A stretch of DNA of 47,389 nucleotides from Myxacorys californica WJT36-NPBG1 (lineage in GTDB: Bacteria; Cyanobacteriota; Cyanobacteriia; Leptolyngbyales; Leptolyngbyaceae): positions 1-47,389 of the forward strand of contig JAHHHO010000044.1 of NCBI GenBank assembly GCA_019359315.1. Direction: 5' to 3'. Within the stretch, counting starts at the first letter, position 1, and every line of letters begins with the position of its first letter. Both the position numbers and the translations under genes were made by a program. Below are positions 1 to 7,686 of this stretch, piece by piece. Under the pieces are notes generated by a model. The model did not search any database. It was given only the letters and a program-made list of their open reading frames with translations, and had not been told where the DNA came from.

Positions 1-114
1 GTACTCGATCGCGGCTTCTTGAGTTTGGAAGGTGGCCGTCACCCGATTGCTCCCTTCCTTCTTCACGGCCCACCCGTCAGGATGAGGAACCACAAACTGA
101 TTTCGTTTTGGCAT
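1..114 (-). CDS. DUF2188-type small protein, 3' end cut by window
   Basis: The minus strand opens with ATG at 114 and stays open to base 1, giving 38 residues that begin MPKRNQFVVPHPDGWAVKKE. The pattern of a PHPDGWAVK segment, then a TATFQTQEAAIEY segment, matches my memory of the DUF2188 family, small proteins of about 60-80 residues whose role is unknown. The C-terminal part lies outside the window. No ribosome binding site of note and no linked gene were seen; the next 280 bases hold no coding sequence I recognise. Confidence 0.6.
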   Translation of the reverse strand, partial: MPKRNQFVVPHPDGWAVKKEGSNRVTATFQTQEAAIEY

Positions 115-394
115 TGATCAGACTTCCTGAAATGTTGACGCTGAAAACTGAGTTAATCAATTGAAGCTAGGGTTCCCAGTCGGAGAGAAGCAGTCGCGAT
201 TGCTTTGTAAGCTCCGAAGGATCGATAGCTGAGCTAACCGAGTTGACCCTTATGGAGCAATTGCAACAAGCTGGGGGTTGTTGCTCAATAAAGTACTCAA
301 AAATAAGTTGATTATTTTAACCCACGAGACAATGGAGGTTCCAGGCTCTAAATTAATCCTAAAAAACTGTTTTATGACTAGTTGAAATTTTGGT

Positions 395-1052
395 ATGGCA
401 AAGCAGAAACGAGTGCCTAACGGCGGACGATTAGCGCTTCGCGCAACTCCGTAGGAACCGCGCCGACTGCCGAATCAAAAACTTCGCAGTCGAGAACACA
501 TGCTCATGAGTGAAGTCGATGCACTGTTAGAAGCTGTAAGAGAACACAGTCGTTATGGAGATCGCGATTACGCGCTCATTCTTATGATGTTTCGTCATGG
601 ATTGAGAGTGGTCGAAGCGGCCATGTTGGAGTGGAAGGACATTGATTTAAGTTGCAACAGCATTTACATCCGGCGAGTGAAGGGGAGCCAGTCAGGAGTT
701 CACCCCTAGAACACGATGAGCGAGACGCGATTCTGAAACTTCAACAGCGTGATGTGGCTCAAATTTTTGTAAATGAACGGCAGCGATCGTTTCTCATTCC
801 TGCCACGATTCCAGGTCGAGCAGACAAAGCAACGGGAATTTCGCGGGTCGTGGAGCGCATTGGTGAAGCCCCGCTAATTTGGGCATCAAGGTTCATGCTC
901 ACATGCTGCGGCATTCGTGCGGGTACTGGTTAGCGAATGGGGGCTATGATACCCGGTTGATTCAGGATTAGGGGCACAAAAACATTCAGCACACGGTGAG
1001 GTATACAACGCTGAATCCGGAGCGGTTTAGAGCAATTCGATGGAGGAATTGA
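395..1052 (+). pseudogene. Tyrosine recombinase (phage-integrase family), decayed
   Basis: Three reading frames together spell a small FimB-like tyrosine recombinase of roughly 200 residues. An ATG at 395 leads into a basic N-terminus interrupted by an in-frame TAG at 452-454. The same frame resumes and carries FRHGLRVVEAAMLEWKDIDL, the first catalytic arginine region. Around 690-710 the reading moves to a second frame, and near 880 to a third. The third carries HMLRHSCGYWLANGGYDT and GHKNIQHTVRYT, which are the H-x-x-R box, the H/W position and the nucleophilic tyrosine. A TAG replaces the usual YL before GHKN. Two stops and two frameshifts mean this is dead. It marks past mobile or plasmid activity. 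Confidence 0.85.
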
Positions 1053-1111
1053 GGGGGAGTGAGCAGCGGCTAGAAGATGAAATTGCTTTGGTCGAAAGTC
1101 GGATCGATAAA

Positions 1112-1627
1112 CTACTTTCCTGGACGCCGAGGCTTCGGCAACCATAATCTAATTCCGACAATGCTGATGATTCCCAATCCCCCTAGAACGACCCAGAGTT
1201 GACCAGGGCGATGAGTTCTGACATCCAGCGTTTCGGACTGGGACGTGTTGAGGAAACGATCGATTTGATCGCGCTGCGCAAACAGTTGATCATTTGCACT
1301 CCTTGACCAATTGCGCGTGAACGGGAGTTCTCCTTGTGACCCTGTGACCAGGATCAATCGAGAAATCGATCGTCCTAGCACATCGTTTCTCGACTGCACA
1401 CGCGTTCTGATGAGGTCAGTTTTGGCAACATGCAGCGTTTGTAAGTTACCGATCAGGGGTTCATGAGCCAGTTCGCAGAGCACGCGACTGGTTTGAGAAC
1501 GGCAGTTGAAATGAACGAGTTCACCCATATCCGAGATCGCACTCCTACCAATTCCGGTCACGGATATGGCGAGAACGGAATTGGTGGTCAGTTTGAAGAG
1601 GAGAAGACGCGATCGCGCATAGAGCAT
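1112..1627 (-). CDS. Hypothetical small membrane-anchored protein
   Basis: This 171-residue protein starts with a short basic stretch and a hydrophobic segment (about residues 8-25). A polar middle follows, with paired cysteines near residues 42 and 51, and a clear single membrane helix (about 148-165, WVVLGGLGIISIVGIRLWL) precedes a basic C-terminal tail. The shape is N-in anchor, soluble loop, C-terminal anchor, as in many unnamed cyanobacterial proteins; I do not recognise a family with certainty. It uses ATG at 1627. The antisense reading frame at 1463-1675 is a shadow. No operon partner is visible. Function unknown. Confidence 0.55.
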   Translation of the reverse strand: MLYARSRLLLFKLTTNSVLAISVTGIGRSAISDMGELVHFNCRSQTSRVLCELAHEPLIGNLQTLHVAKTDLIRTRVQSRNDVLGRSISRLILVTGSQGELPFTRNWSRSANDQLFAQRDQIDRFLNTSQSETLDVRTHRPGQLWVVLGGLGIISIVGIRLWLPKPRRPGK

Positions 1628-1741
1628 GAGGTCATCTTAGTGCCAAGAATGAGCCAAAATACACCCCGTAATTGATTTGGAACGATGGGGGGGAGAGTGG
1701 AAGCTTTGGAGCATAGGTTAGGGAGTGGGATGGAAGCGTCG

Positions 1742-1954
1742 CTAGAGGCGGCTCATCGCTTCTTCAAACTTAACGGCCGATGCCAAGAAACCGTCTCGAT
1801 CAGGATGCATATCGTCATACCAAGTATAGGGTTCTGTGGCATAGCGGCAATCGAGGTAGTGGATTTTAGTAGATTGAGTAACTCCTTGAATGACATCGTT
1901 CAGTCTGTCGATGATGGCGGCGCTGACTGAACCTTTTGGGGTTGATACGCTCAC
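1742..1954 (-). pseudogene. C-terminal remnant of an SGNH/GDSL-type esterase
   Basis: The 70 residues begin at a GTG that is probably not a true start. They contain IHYLDCRYATEPYTWYDDMH followed by PDRDGF. The D-x-x-H-P piece near the end is the Asp-His half of the Ser-Asp-His triad in SGNH hydrolases (family knowledge). The GDSL block with the nucleophilic serine, normally about 150 residues upstream, is missing. Its place is taken by the 3' end of the glycosyltransferase gene 8 bases away on the same strand. I read it as a gene truncated at its 5' side. Confidence 0.6.
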
Positions 1955-1962
1955 AGTTCCTC

Positions 1963-3279
1963 CTACGCAGCTTCTGACTTTCTTAGAATCGGTTGCTTCG
2001 TGGTTGCCAGCGTTTCCAGTAGCGTTGCTGCTCGTACTGCGGAATTGTACAGCTTAATTTCTTCTTGAAACCGTTGTGCGTTCTGCTTATAACGAGGCGA
2101 TGCTAAAACTGTCTGCACTGCCGCTCGAATTTGCGTGGGTGTTGGGGTGTTCGTTTTGAGATCAATTCCGGTGCCTGTCCATCGCACTCTTGCACAGATT
2201 TCTGGCTTTTCCTCGGTTTGTCCTGCTGTTACCAGTGGCACTCCGTTCGCCAATGCCATTTGCACCCCGTTGAATCCACCATTCGTCACCATGACATCTA
2301 CATGCGGCAATAAGTGAGCATGGGGAAGAAACGGCTCCAGCCTGACGTTAGCCGGAATAGATTCTAGATTCAGCCCCTCGATAGCTTGTCCTCCAGTAGT
2401 TGCAACCACCAAGACCGCTTCATTAGCGAGAGCTTGAAGGGTTGGCACAATCAAATTATTCGCTTGGGTGGCAATCGTCCCTTGCGTGACGTGTACGACA
2501 GGCGTTTCACTTTGGAGATCTTGCCACCAAGCGGGTGGCACAAAGTCGGCGGTTGGAAGTTGTAAAGATGAGCCGATGAAGTGAATTTGAGCGGGTAAGT
2601 CACGTCGAGGATATTCGAATGAAGGGGTCGTTCCCTGCAAGTAGAGAAATGGTGACAGGGCAGCACCAAAAAAGTCTTGCCCTTCCGGAGGAAGTCCTAC
2701 ACGGAGACGAATTTGATCCAGATAAATACTGACATCCCGCATCAACACATGCTTCGACAGCCAATTCAATCCCCTATTGCGAAGCTGCCCAAAGGCGGAA
2801 TGATTCGGCTGCATTGCCAACCCAAAAGGAGCCGTATCTCGGCTGTTGAAAGGCAAAGCAGACATCCCAAATCCCGCCCACGGCAGCCTGGTCTGCTCAT
2901 GCAGCCAAGACATTCCCAGAAAAAACACATCGCATAACAATACATCAGCCGGAAATTCTTGAAGAATCTCGCTCAAGTCTTGAAGTTGGGTAACAGCAGC
3001 ATCGATAAACGCATACTTCAGATAAAACTTGAATTGAGCAAACCCCTTCAGCGCATCGCGTCGTTCTGCCCACTCTTCTGGAATGCTGCCGGGTAGGGTA
3101 ATGTCGATACCTCGACGAATGGGCACATGATGAGCACCCGTCGCTTCTACCTTCGCTTGGAATCCTTGTCCGGTGTACCACCAAACCTCATGCCCTTGAG
3201 CTACTAATTGCCGAACAATTGGTAAAGCGGGATTGACGTGACCAATTGCTGCAATTGTCCCGACTAGAAATCGTGCCAT
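1963..3279 (-). CDS. MGT-family UDP-dependent glycosyltransferase
   Basis: The 438-residue product has the GT-B fold signatures of the macrolide/UDP-glucuronosyl-type glycosyltransferases. The N-terminal acceptor domain has GHVNPALPIVRQL with the catalytic-base position at His14. The C-terminal donor domain has VTQGTIAT and later VTNGGFNGVQMALANGVPLV, which corresponds to the nucleotide-sugar binding loop. Such enzymes move a sugar from UDP-sugar to a small hydrophobic acceptor in the cytosol (family knowledge); the acceptor cannot be read here. I chose ATG at 3279 over the TTG one codon upstream because MARFLVGTIAAIGH is the usual family start. It is divergent from the TetR gene, which is probably its regulator. 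Confidence 0.88.
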   Translation of the reverse strand: MARFLVGTIAAIGHVNPALPIVRQLVAQGHEVWWYTGQGFQAKVEATGAHHVPIRRGIDITLPGSIPEEWAERRDALKGFAQFKFYLKYAFIDAAVTQLQDLSEILQEFPADVLLCDVFFLGMSWLHEQTRLPWAGFGMSALPFNSRDTAPFGLAMQPNHSAFGQLRNRGLNWLSKHVLMRDVSIYLDQIRLRVGLPPEGQDFFGAALSPFLYLQGTTPSFEYPRRDLPAQIHFIGSSLQLPTADFVPPAWWQDLQSETPVVHVTQGTIATQANNLIVPTLQALANEAVLVVATTGGQAIEGLNLESIPANVRLEPFLPHAHLLPHVDVMVTNGGFNGVQMALANGVPLVTAGQTEEKPEICARVRWTGTGIDLKTNTPTPTQIRAAVQTVLASPRYKQNAQRFQEEIKLYNSAVRAATLLETLATTKQPILRKSEAA

Positions 3280-3286
3280 CAATCTT

Positions 3287-3362
3287 ATGAATTAAACGTT
3301 TATTTCATAACTCTGCGGTAAGCCTTCTCGTCTGTCAAGCTCTAATGAAACGTTTATTCCAT
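3287..3362. promoter_or_regulatory. Divergent promoter region with paired palindromic operator candidates
   Basis: Between the two divergent starts, 3287-3308 is a 22-bp palindrome with one mismatched pair, centred on AAACGTTT. A second copy of its right part, AAACGTTTATT then one variable base then CAT, lies at 3348-3362, 54 bp away in direct orientation. TetR proteins usually bind such palindromes next to their own gene (family knowledge). The placement suggests autoregulation of the TetR gene and control of the glycosyltransferase. Confidence 0.6.
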
Positions 3363-3373
3363 CAGCAGGTAGG

Positions 3374-4054
3374 ATGAAACTAAATGAACTAGGGATGCTC
3401 ATGGGTCGTAAAGCACAATTACCAGGCAAACTGAATCACTCGGTTCGAGACCCAGAAGCGACCAAGCAGCAGATTTTAGATGCGGCGGAGATTGAGTTTG
3501 CCGGGCAAGGGTTGAATGGCGCTCGCGTTGATGCTATTGCGGTGCGAGCAGGGGTTGCGCCGCGGATGATTTATTACTACTTCCAGAGCAAGGAGGGGCT
3601 GTACCAAGCGGTGTTGCAACGTCCTGCAACCCTGCTCCAGAGCGTGTTTCAGCAATTGAATTTAGATGAATTACCGCCTGATGTGGCGCTAACGTCACTA
3701 ATCCAAGCTGCGATTCAGTACGAAACGGCGAACCGCAATCGAGGAATGCTGTTGTTTCAAGAAGCGATCCAAAATCAGGGACGGTATTTCAAACTGATTC
3801 CGTGGCACGATCCCATTTCACTACTGGCTAAAATCTTGGAGCGAGGCGTAGAAACGGGAGTGTTCAGACCCTTAGATATTCAAATGACGACACTTAGTAT
3901 CATTGGCATTTGCACCTTTTACGCGAACGCCTACGAAAACGTGAAGCACCTCACACCTGACCAAGACCTCTTGAGTCAGACGATGATTGAGCGTTACACA
4001 CAAGCAGCCATTCAACTTGCACTCAGGGGCATTCAAAATAGTTCTTTGGAATAA
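3374..4054 (+). CDS. TetR/AcrR family transcriptional regulator
   Basis: The product is about 226 residues. The DNA-binding domain spans roughly residues 31-78, with ILDAAEIEFAGQGLNGARV leading into the helix-turn-helix and the signature MIYYYFQSKEGLYQAVL. The C-terminal ligand domain resembles the type with an LLFQEAIQNQGRYF segment. In-frame ATGs exist at 3374, 3395 and 3401. The ATG at 3401 has AGGG six bases upstream and may be the real start, since the AGG before 3374 touches its start codon. The gene is divergent from the glycosyltransferase and adjacent to palindromes, so local repression and autoregulation are likely. The inducer is unknown. Confidence 0.9.
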   Translation: MKLNELGMLMGRKAQLPGKLNHSVRDPEATKQQILDAAEIEFAGQGLNGARVDAIAVRAGVAPRMIYYYFQSKEGLYQAVLQRPATLLQSVFQQLNLDELPPDVALTSLIQAAIQYETANRNRGMLLFQEAIQNQGRYFKLIPWHDPISLLAKILERGVETGVFRPLDIQMTTLSIIGICTFYANAYENVKHLTPDQDLLSQTMIERYTQAAIQLALRGIQNSSLE

Positions 4055-4245
4055 ATAGTCAGGATTGTGCTGATGATGTCTGCACATTTCCTAAAACAAT
4101 GAATGTACTCCCCTAGTACCTAGATGCACCCACCTCAGTCTTCCCAACTTTTCCAATTTCATATCTCAGCTAGGATTGCTATAGAAGGACCTCTCATTTC
4201 TAGCGCTCCTGACATGAGTTGTAGAAATTGCTTGAACAGGCAGTG

Positions 4246-4312
4246 CAGAAGGACTTGGATTGATGACAAACAATCCAAGTCCTTCTGGTCAAATAATTCG
4301 TCGCTCTACACC
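4246..4312. repeat. Perfect 16-bp hairpin followed by a dispersed 30-bp tail
   Basis: Arms 4246-4261 (CAGAAGGACTTGGATT) and 4272-4287 are perfect reverse complements around a 10-base loop GATGACAAAC. The right arm runs into a tail ending in CGTCGCTCTACACC at 4312. A 30-bp stretch, 4283-4312, recurs exactly at 11025-11054, and the loop motif ATGACAAACAATC also recurs just before it (11007-11019). Hairpin plus conserved flank resembles a terminal structure of a mobile element, but no transposase adjoins it. It sits where the IS5-type transposase below loses its C-terminus. Confidence 0.6.
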
Positions 4313-4321
4313 CGTGTAAAA

Positions 4322-4602
4322 AGTCTTCTCCTGAGAAGCCACCATCCACCCAAATGCGAACGAGTCGTGGCAGGCGTTGGCGTTCCTGATGCACCTGCTG
4401 GAGCAACTGCTTTGCCCCTTCGCGTTCGGGGACATTACCTGCAACGACTGGCACAGCAATCAACAGTCCCAAGGTATCAACCAAGGTAAAGCGCTTTCTA
4501 CCCTTGATTTTTTTGTCAGCATCGTAACCCACCGCTTCATGCACCATGACGGCAGTGGGTACCGTTTGAGAGTCCAGACTGGTTGCACTCGGGCTGGCAA
4601 GG
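4322..4602 (-). pseudogene. IS5-family transposase, middle part (distal half of a split gene)
   Basis: This piece continues the gene whose N-terminus is at 7170-7465. It reads LASPSATSLDSQTVPTAV, then a KKIKGRKRFTLVDTLG segment, then RIWVDGGFSGEDF. LDSQTV carries the first catalytic Asp of the DDE triad and WVDGG the second. After GEDF it runs into the hairpin/tail repeat, so the C-terminal part with the catalytic Glu is gone. The break at 4602 is the insertion point of the ISAs1-like element. Joining the two pieces across the duplicated 12 bp restores one frame. The element is dead. Confidence 0.85.
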
Positions 4603-4941
4603 CAGGGCTGTTTTGTTAGTGGTAGAAAAAGTAAGGTAGGCGTGTTCCCTGTCTGAAGCGTCTTGCCATGAGTCTGATTGAGCATCTCAAACAAATCCCC
4701 GATTACCGCACGCAGCCGCGCTATCCGCTGTGGGTGGTGCTGTTACTGGTGATCATGGGAACGATGAGCGATTGTTTAGGGTATCGCGCTTTAGGCGATT
4801 TCGCCGAGCGCTATCAAGCGGTGTTGTTAGACTTGCTAGAGTTATCCCACAACCGCCTGCCCTCGTATTCAACGATTCGCCAAGTGATGATTCGGATCAA
4901 CTTTGAGGCCATGACGACCTCGTTTAATGCGCAGGGCTGAT

Positions 4942-6271
4942 TTATTGAAAGAAGGAAAAGAGACGACGCACATCATGAGCAAGCTGTCTTAGTCCCTGAG
5001 TCACTGAGGTAAAGCCATGCTGTCGAAAGAGGTTGACAGCAATGGTTCTCAGAATGGCAAAGTTCTCTGGTGCGTAACCTGCACACAAGGGCGTTATGTC
5101 TTCACGTTCAGGGGGTGACAACGAGCCTGTAACCATTGCCACAGAGCAGTTACAGCCGTTCTGCTCCCGATAAAAATTGGCATTGCTTTTGCCATTCATA
5201 GAACATTTGCCCTACCTAAGCGGTGACAGAATGCCTGATCCAAGCGACAGCTTCTAATATTTTAGAGAAATAAAATCAGATTCTTTTTGCTGCTTAATGC
5301 CTAAATCTCTTTCTACACAAGCGCTTCAAGGTCGTTGTCACCCCCTGAAGTCTTCACGCAGAACAACATCTTTGACCCAGTGCAAGCGATTTTCAATCTG
5401 CCAATGGTCACGAATGAGCTGAGCGAATTCAACGGCATCCGTGGCAACTGAACTGATGTAGAACATCGTTTCATGAGTGGGTTTAGTGCCGCGAATTCCA
5501 GTCCGTTGCACTCGAATTAAGCGCTGTACTCCCACCCAAGCCGCACCGAGATTTGCTCCAGGATTGAGGACACTCACGGTACGATGGGTGACGCGGTTCC
5601 TCGTTTGTTCAAGTTGATCATCAATGCTCTGAGGTGCGTGCTGCTCAAACTCGGTTTGCAAGTGTTCGTAGAGCTTAGGCTGATTGCCTTTGACGGCAAT
5701 CACAAAGTCATTGCCACTTGCGATAATCTGCTCAACTGTTTTTTTGGGTATGTAATGCATCGAGACTCAAGCAAACGTTCTGCAATTTCAGCGTTTCCAG
5801 TAACGTTCTCACGGTGTCAATCTCGCTGCCCGCCTGCGTGTGCATCGGCATCAGTCCGACCACAATGCCTTGACGGACGCAGAACGCAGACACGACATTG
5901 ACAAAATCTTGATACCGACTGTCGTACTCTTCGACACTGGCTTTGATGCTTTTCCCATCGATAGCAAGTTGCTCCCCAGGTTGCAATCGAACCTGTTCTG
6001 CTGCCCAGGCATTGAATGCGCTCGTGACTGAGGCAAAGTCAACCCGAATCATCACTTGTCGGATTGTTGAGTACGACGGTAAGCGATCATGGGGCAATTC
6101 CATTAGCTTCAGCAGCACTGCTTGATGCCGCTCGACGAACTCGCCCAAAGCCCGATAGCCGACTGCGCCGCTCATCGTTCCCATGATAACCAACACTAAC
6201 ACCGCCCATAGCGGGTAGCGCGGTTGAGTTCGATAATCTCGCACTTGTTTGAGATGCTCAATCAAGCTCAT
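4942..6271 (-). pseudogene. ISAs1-family transposase of element B, split by a MITE
   Basis: Starting at 6271, the first frame (to 5732) begins MSLIEHLKQVRDYRTQPRYP, contains GEQLAIDGKSIKASVEEYDS and ends DALHTQKNS at a run of seven A. The second frame (5760 to about 5350) carries TVEQIIASGNDFVIAVKGNQ and IRDHWQIENRLHWVKDVVL. It is broken at RED by the MITE. The last piece (about 5106 to 4942) reads RED then ITPLCAGYAPENFAILRT and ends FSFFQ. Without the MITE the second frame is whole, so before the MITE arrived the A7 site was the only break. It differs from element A throughout, so it is a separate lineage member, not a recent duplicate. Confidence 0.85.
5107..5349. mobile_element. 243-bp MITE with 18-bp inverted ends and 9-bp target duplication
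   Basis: The left end TTCAGGGGGTGACAACGA (5107-5124) is repeated inverted and exact at the right end (5332-5349). GTCTTCACG flanks both sides (5098-5106 and 5350-5358), and removing one copy restores the transposase reading LRED then ITPL. The inside carries no plausible coding sequence. A 9-bp duplication points to mobilisation in trans by an IS whose ends match; I cannot assign the family. It is the innermost of four nested insertions. Confidence 0.85.
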
Positions 6272-7169
6272 GGTCAGTTACAACATAATCACCGCCTTGA
6301 TTCTAGTTTTTCTCCTGCCAATAGAACAGCCCTGCGTTTAATGCGTGGGCAAGCGAGACGGTTGCCGTAAAACTTGGCGAAGCCATCGCGGTCGATGGTA
6401 AAAGTATCCGGGCGAGTCTAAGCGAGTACGACACCCGCTATCAAGATTTTGTCAGTGTCGTGTCAGCATACTGTACGCAAACGGGATTGGTAATTGGGCT
6501 ACAAGCGATGCGCAATCGGGGAGGCAGCGAGATTGAGACAGTGCAATACTTGCTGCATGAATTGAAGTTAACAGGGGTGTGTTTCAGTTTCGATGCCTTG
6601 CACACCCAAAAAAACGGTTGAGCAAATCATCCAGAGCGGCAACGACTATGTGATCACAGTCAAGAAGAATCAGCCAACCTTATATCAATTTCTAGAGACT
6701 CAGTTTGCGCAACAGACACCAGATAGCTTGGACATTCAGAAGGAACACACTCGAGGTCGTGTCACCCAACGTATCGTGAGTGTCCTAAACCGCGTCGAAG
6801 ATATTGACGCGGCTTGGGTCGGCGTGCAGTGGTTGATCCGAGTTGAGCGCAGCGGCACTCGAGGCGCAAAGCCGTACCACGAAACGATGTTTTACATCAG
6901 TTCGCGCCCCGTCGATGCAGCCGATTTGAGCCAACGGATTCGCGGACACTGGCAAATTGAAAACGGATTGCATTGGTCGAAAGATGTCGTGCTGGAGGAG
7001 GACACGGCACCGCTCTATGCAGGCTACGCGCCTGCCAACTTTGCCATACTACGGACGATGGTCATGAATCTGTTTCGACAGCATGGCTTGACCTCGATTA
7101 CTCAAGGACTCAGACGCCTAGCACATGATATCCCTCTCCTTTTTTCCTTCTTTCAATAGAACAACCCTG

Positions 7170-7465
7170 GGGCTGGCAAGGTGGTCTGCGCCCACTCTCA
7201 CCCATTGCACCAGATGGTCATGAATCCGCTTCCAACTGCCATCTTTGCGCCATTTGCAGAAGTAGTAATAGACCGTTGAGTAAGGAGGATACTCATTGGG
7301 TAGAAGTCGCCAAGCGCAACCTGTTACCAGCACATACAGAATCGCCTGGAGGACGCTCATCAAGCTGACGCTGCGGGGTCTACCCGTTGTGTAGGTTGGA
7401 TGGAGCAGGAATTCAAATAATTGGTATTGTTCGAGGTTGAGTTCTGTGACGTAGGCTAGATCCAT
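7170..7465 (-). pseudogene. IS5-family transposase, N-terminal part
   Basis: Starting at ATG 7465 the product reads MDLAYVTELNLEQYQLFEFL, then GRPRSVSLMSVLQAILYVLV and TGCAWRLLPNEYPPYSTVYY, the usual N-terminal domain (DUF4096-like) of IS5-type transposases. It continues to DHLASP at about 7182, where ISAs1 element A interrupts it. The rest is at 4322-4602. Beyond 7170 the frame is nonsense read-through into element A. No inverted repeat could be assigned to this outermost element because its other end is lost. Confidence 0.85.
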
Positions 7466-7686
7466 AGCTTCTTGGAAGGCTGTTGAAACTTTGTATATGA
7501 TTCAGCCTATGACTCCAGGAAGCTTTCTTACAGTACGAGTGCTTATTGCTACTTTCTAAACATCCTCTTAAACAACGTTTACAAACAGTCTCTTAGTGTG
7601 CTTAATTTCGAATATCTCCGGTTAAGTCGATAATATCGTCCTAACTCCCCTGGCGACAGCTATAGTCGTTATTAATTGCTCCTTTC
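7466..7686. other. Intergenic stretch with IS-end-like fragments
   Basis: No gene was found. TTTACAAACAGTCTC at 7578-7592 resembles the terminal repeat of the 941-bp IS5-type element at 40875-41815 (TTTACAAACAGTTTC). The 38 bp at 7597-7634 align with 10966-11003 with 9 mismatches. Both look like scars of lost elements. Confidence 0.4.

Larger units (their letters stand above)
4932..6334 (-). mobile_element. ISAs1-like element B, inserted within element A
   Basis: Ends are CAGGGCTGATTTATTG at 4932-4947 and its near-perfect inverse CAATAGAACAGCCCTG at 6319-6334 (14 of 16 match). CGTTTAATGCG occurs on both sides (4921-4931 and 6335-6345) as an 11-bp direct repeat. Excising the element and one repeat rejoins the element A transposase in frame (TTSFNA then WASETV). 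Length is 1403 bp including a 243-bp MITE and its 9-bp duplication, so about 1151 bp originally. Orientation is opposite to element A. Confidence 0.88.
4668..7159 (+). pseudogene. ISAs1-family transposase of element A, interrupted by element B
   Basis: The N-terminal part (4668-4931) starts MSLIEHLKQIPDYRTQPRYP and includes LPSYSTIRQVMIR. It is cut by element B and resumes after 6345 with a segment carrying EAIAVDGKSIRASLSEYDTR. The first frame ends at DALHTQKNG at a run of seven A residues (about 6606-6612). The rest continues one base over (6593-7159 frame), with TVEQIIQSGNDYVITVKKNQ and IRGHWQIENGLHWSKDVV, and stops with FSFFQ at 7159. The family is normally a single DDE protein of about 370 residues. 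The A7 break is shared by all copies here (see findings). Interruption by element B makes this copy inactive. Confidence 0.85.
4603..7169 (+). mobile_element. ISAs1-like element A, inserted in the IS5-type gene and itself split
   Basis: The left end begins CAGGGCTGTTTTGTTAG at 4603. The right end finishes with the inverted version (CAATAGAACAACCCTG, 7154-7169). The 12-bp sequence GGGCTGGCAAGG flanks both ends (4591-4602 and 7170-7181). This is slightly longer than the 8-10 bp usually reported for ISAs1 elements, so one or two bases may match by chance. After removing the inner element B and its duplication, A is about 1.15 kb, the same as element B without its MITE. Confidence 0.85.

Noticed and set aside
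3280-3282. TTG start for the glycosyltransferase
   Set aside because: The ATG one codon downstream gives the usual family start, and there is no ribosome binding site advantage for the TTG.
4124-4489. Plus-strand open frame of 121 codons
   Set aside because: It is antisense to the IS5-type transposase fragment and the hairpin repeat.
4603-7169. Composite transposon formed by the ISAs1-like copies A and C
   Set aside because: Copy C is a fragment lacking both ends, and the sequence between has no shared boundary duplication.
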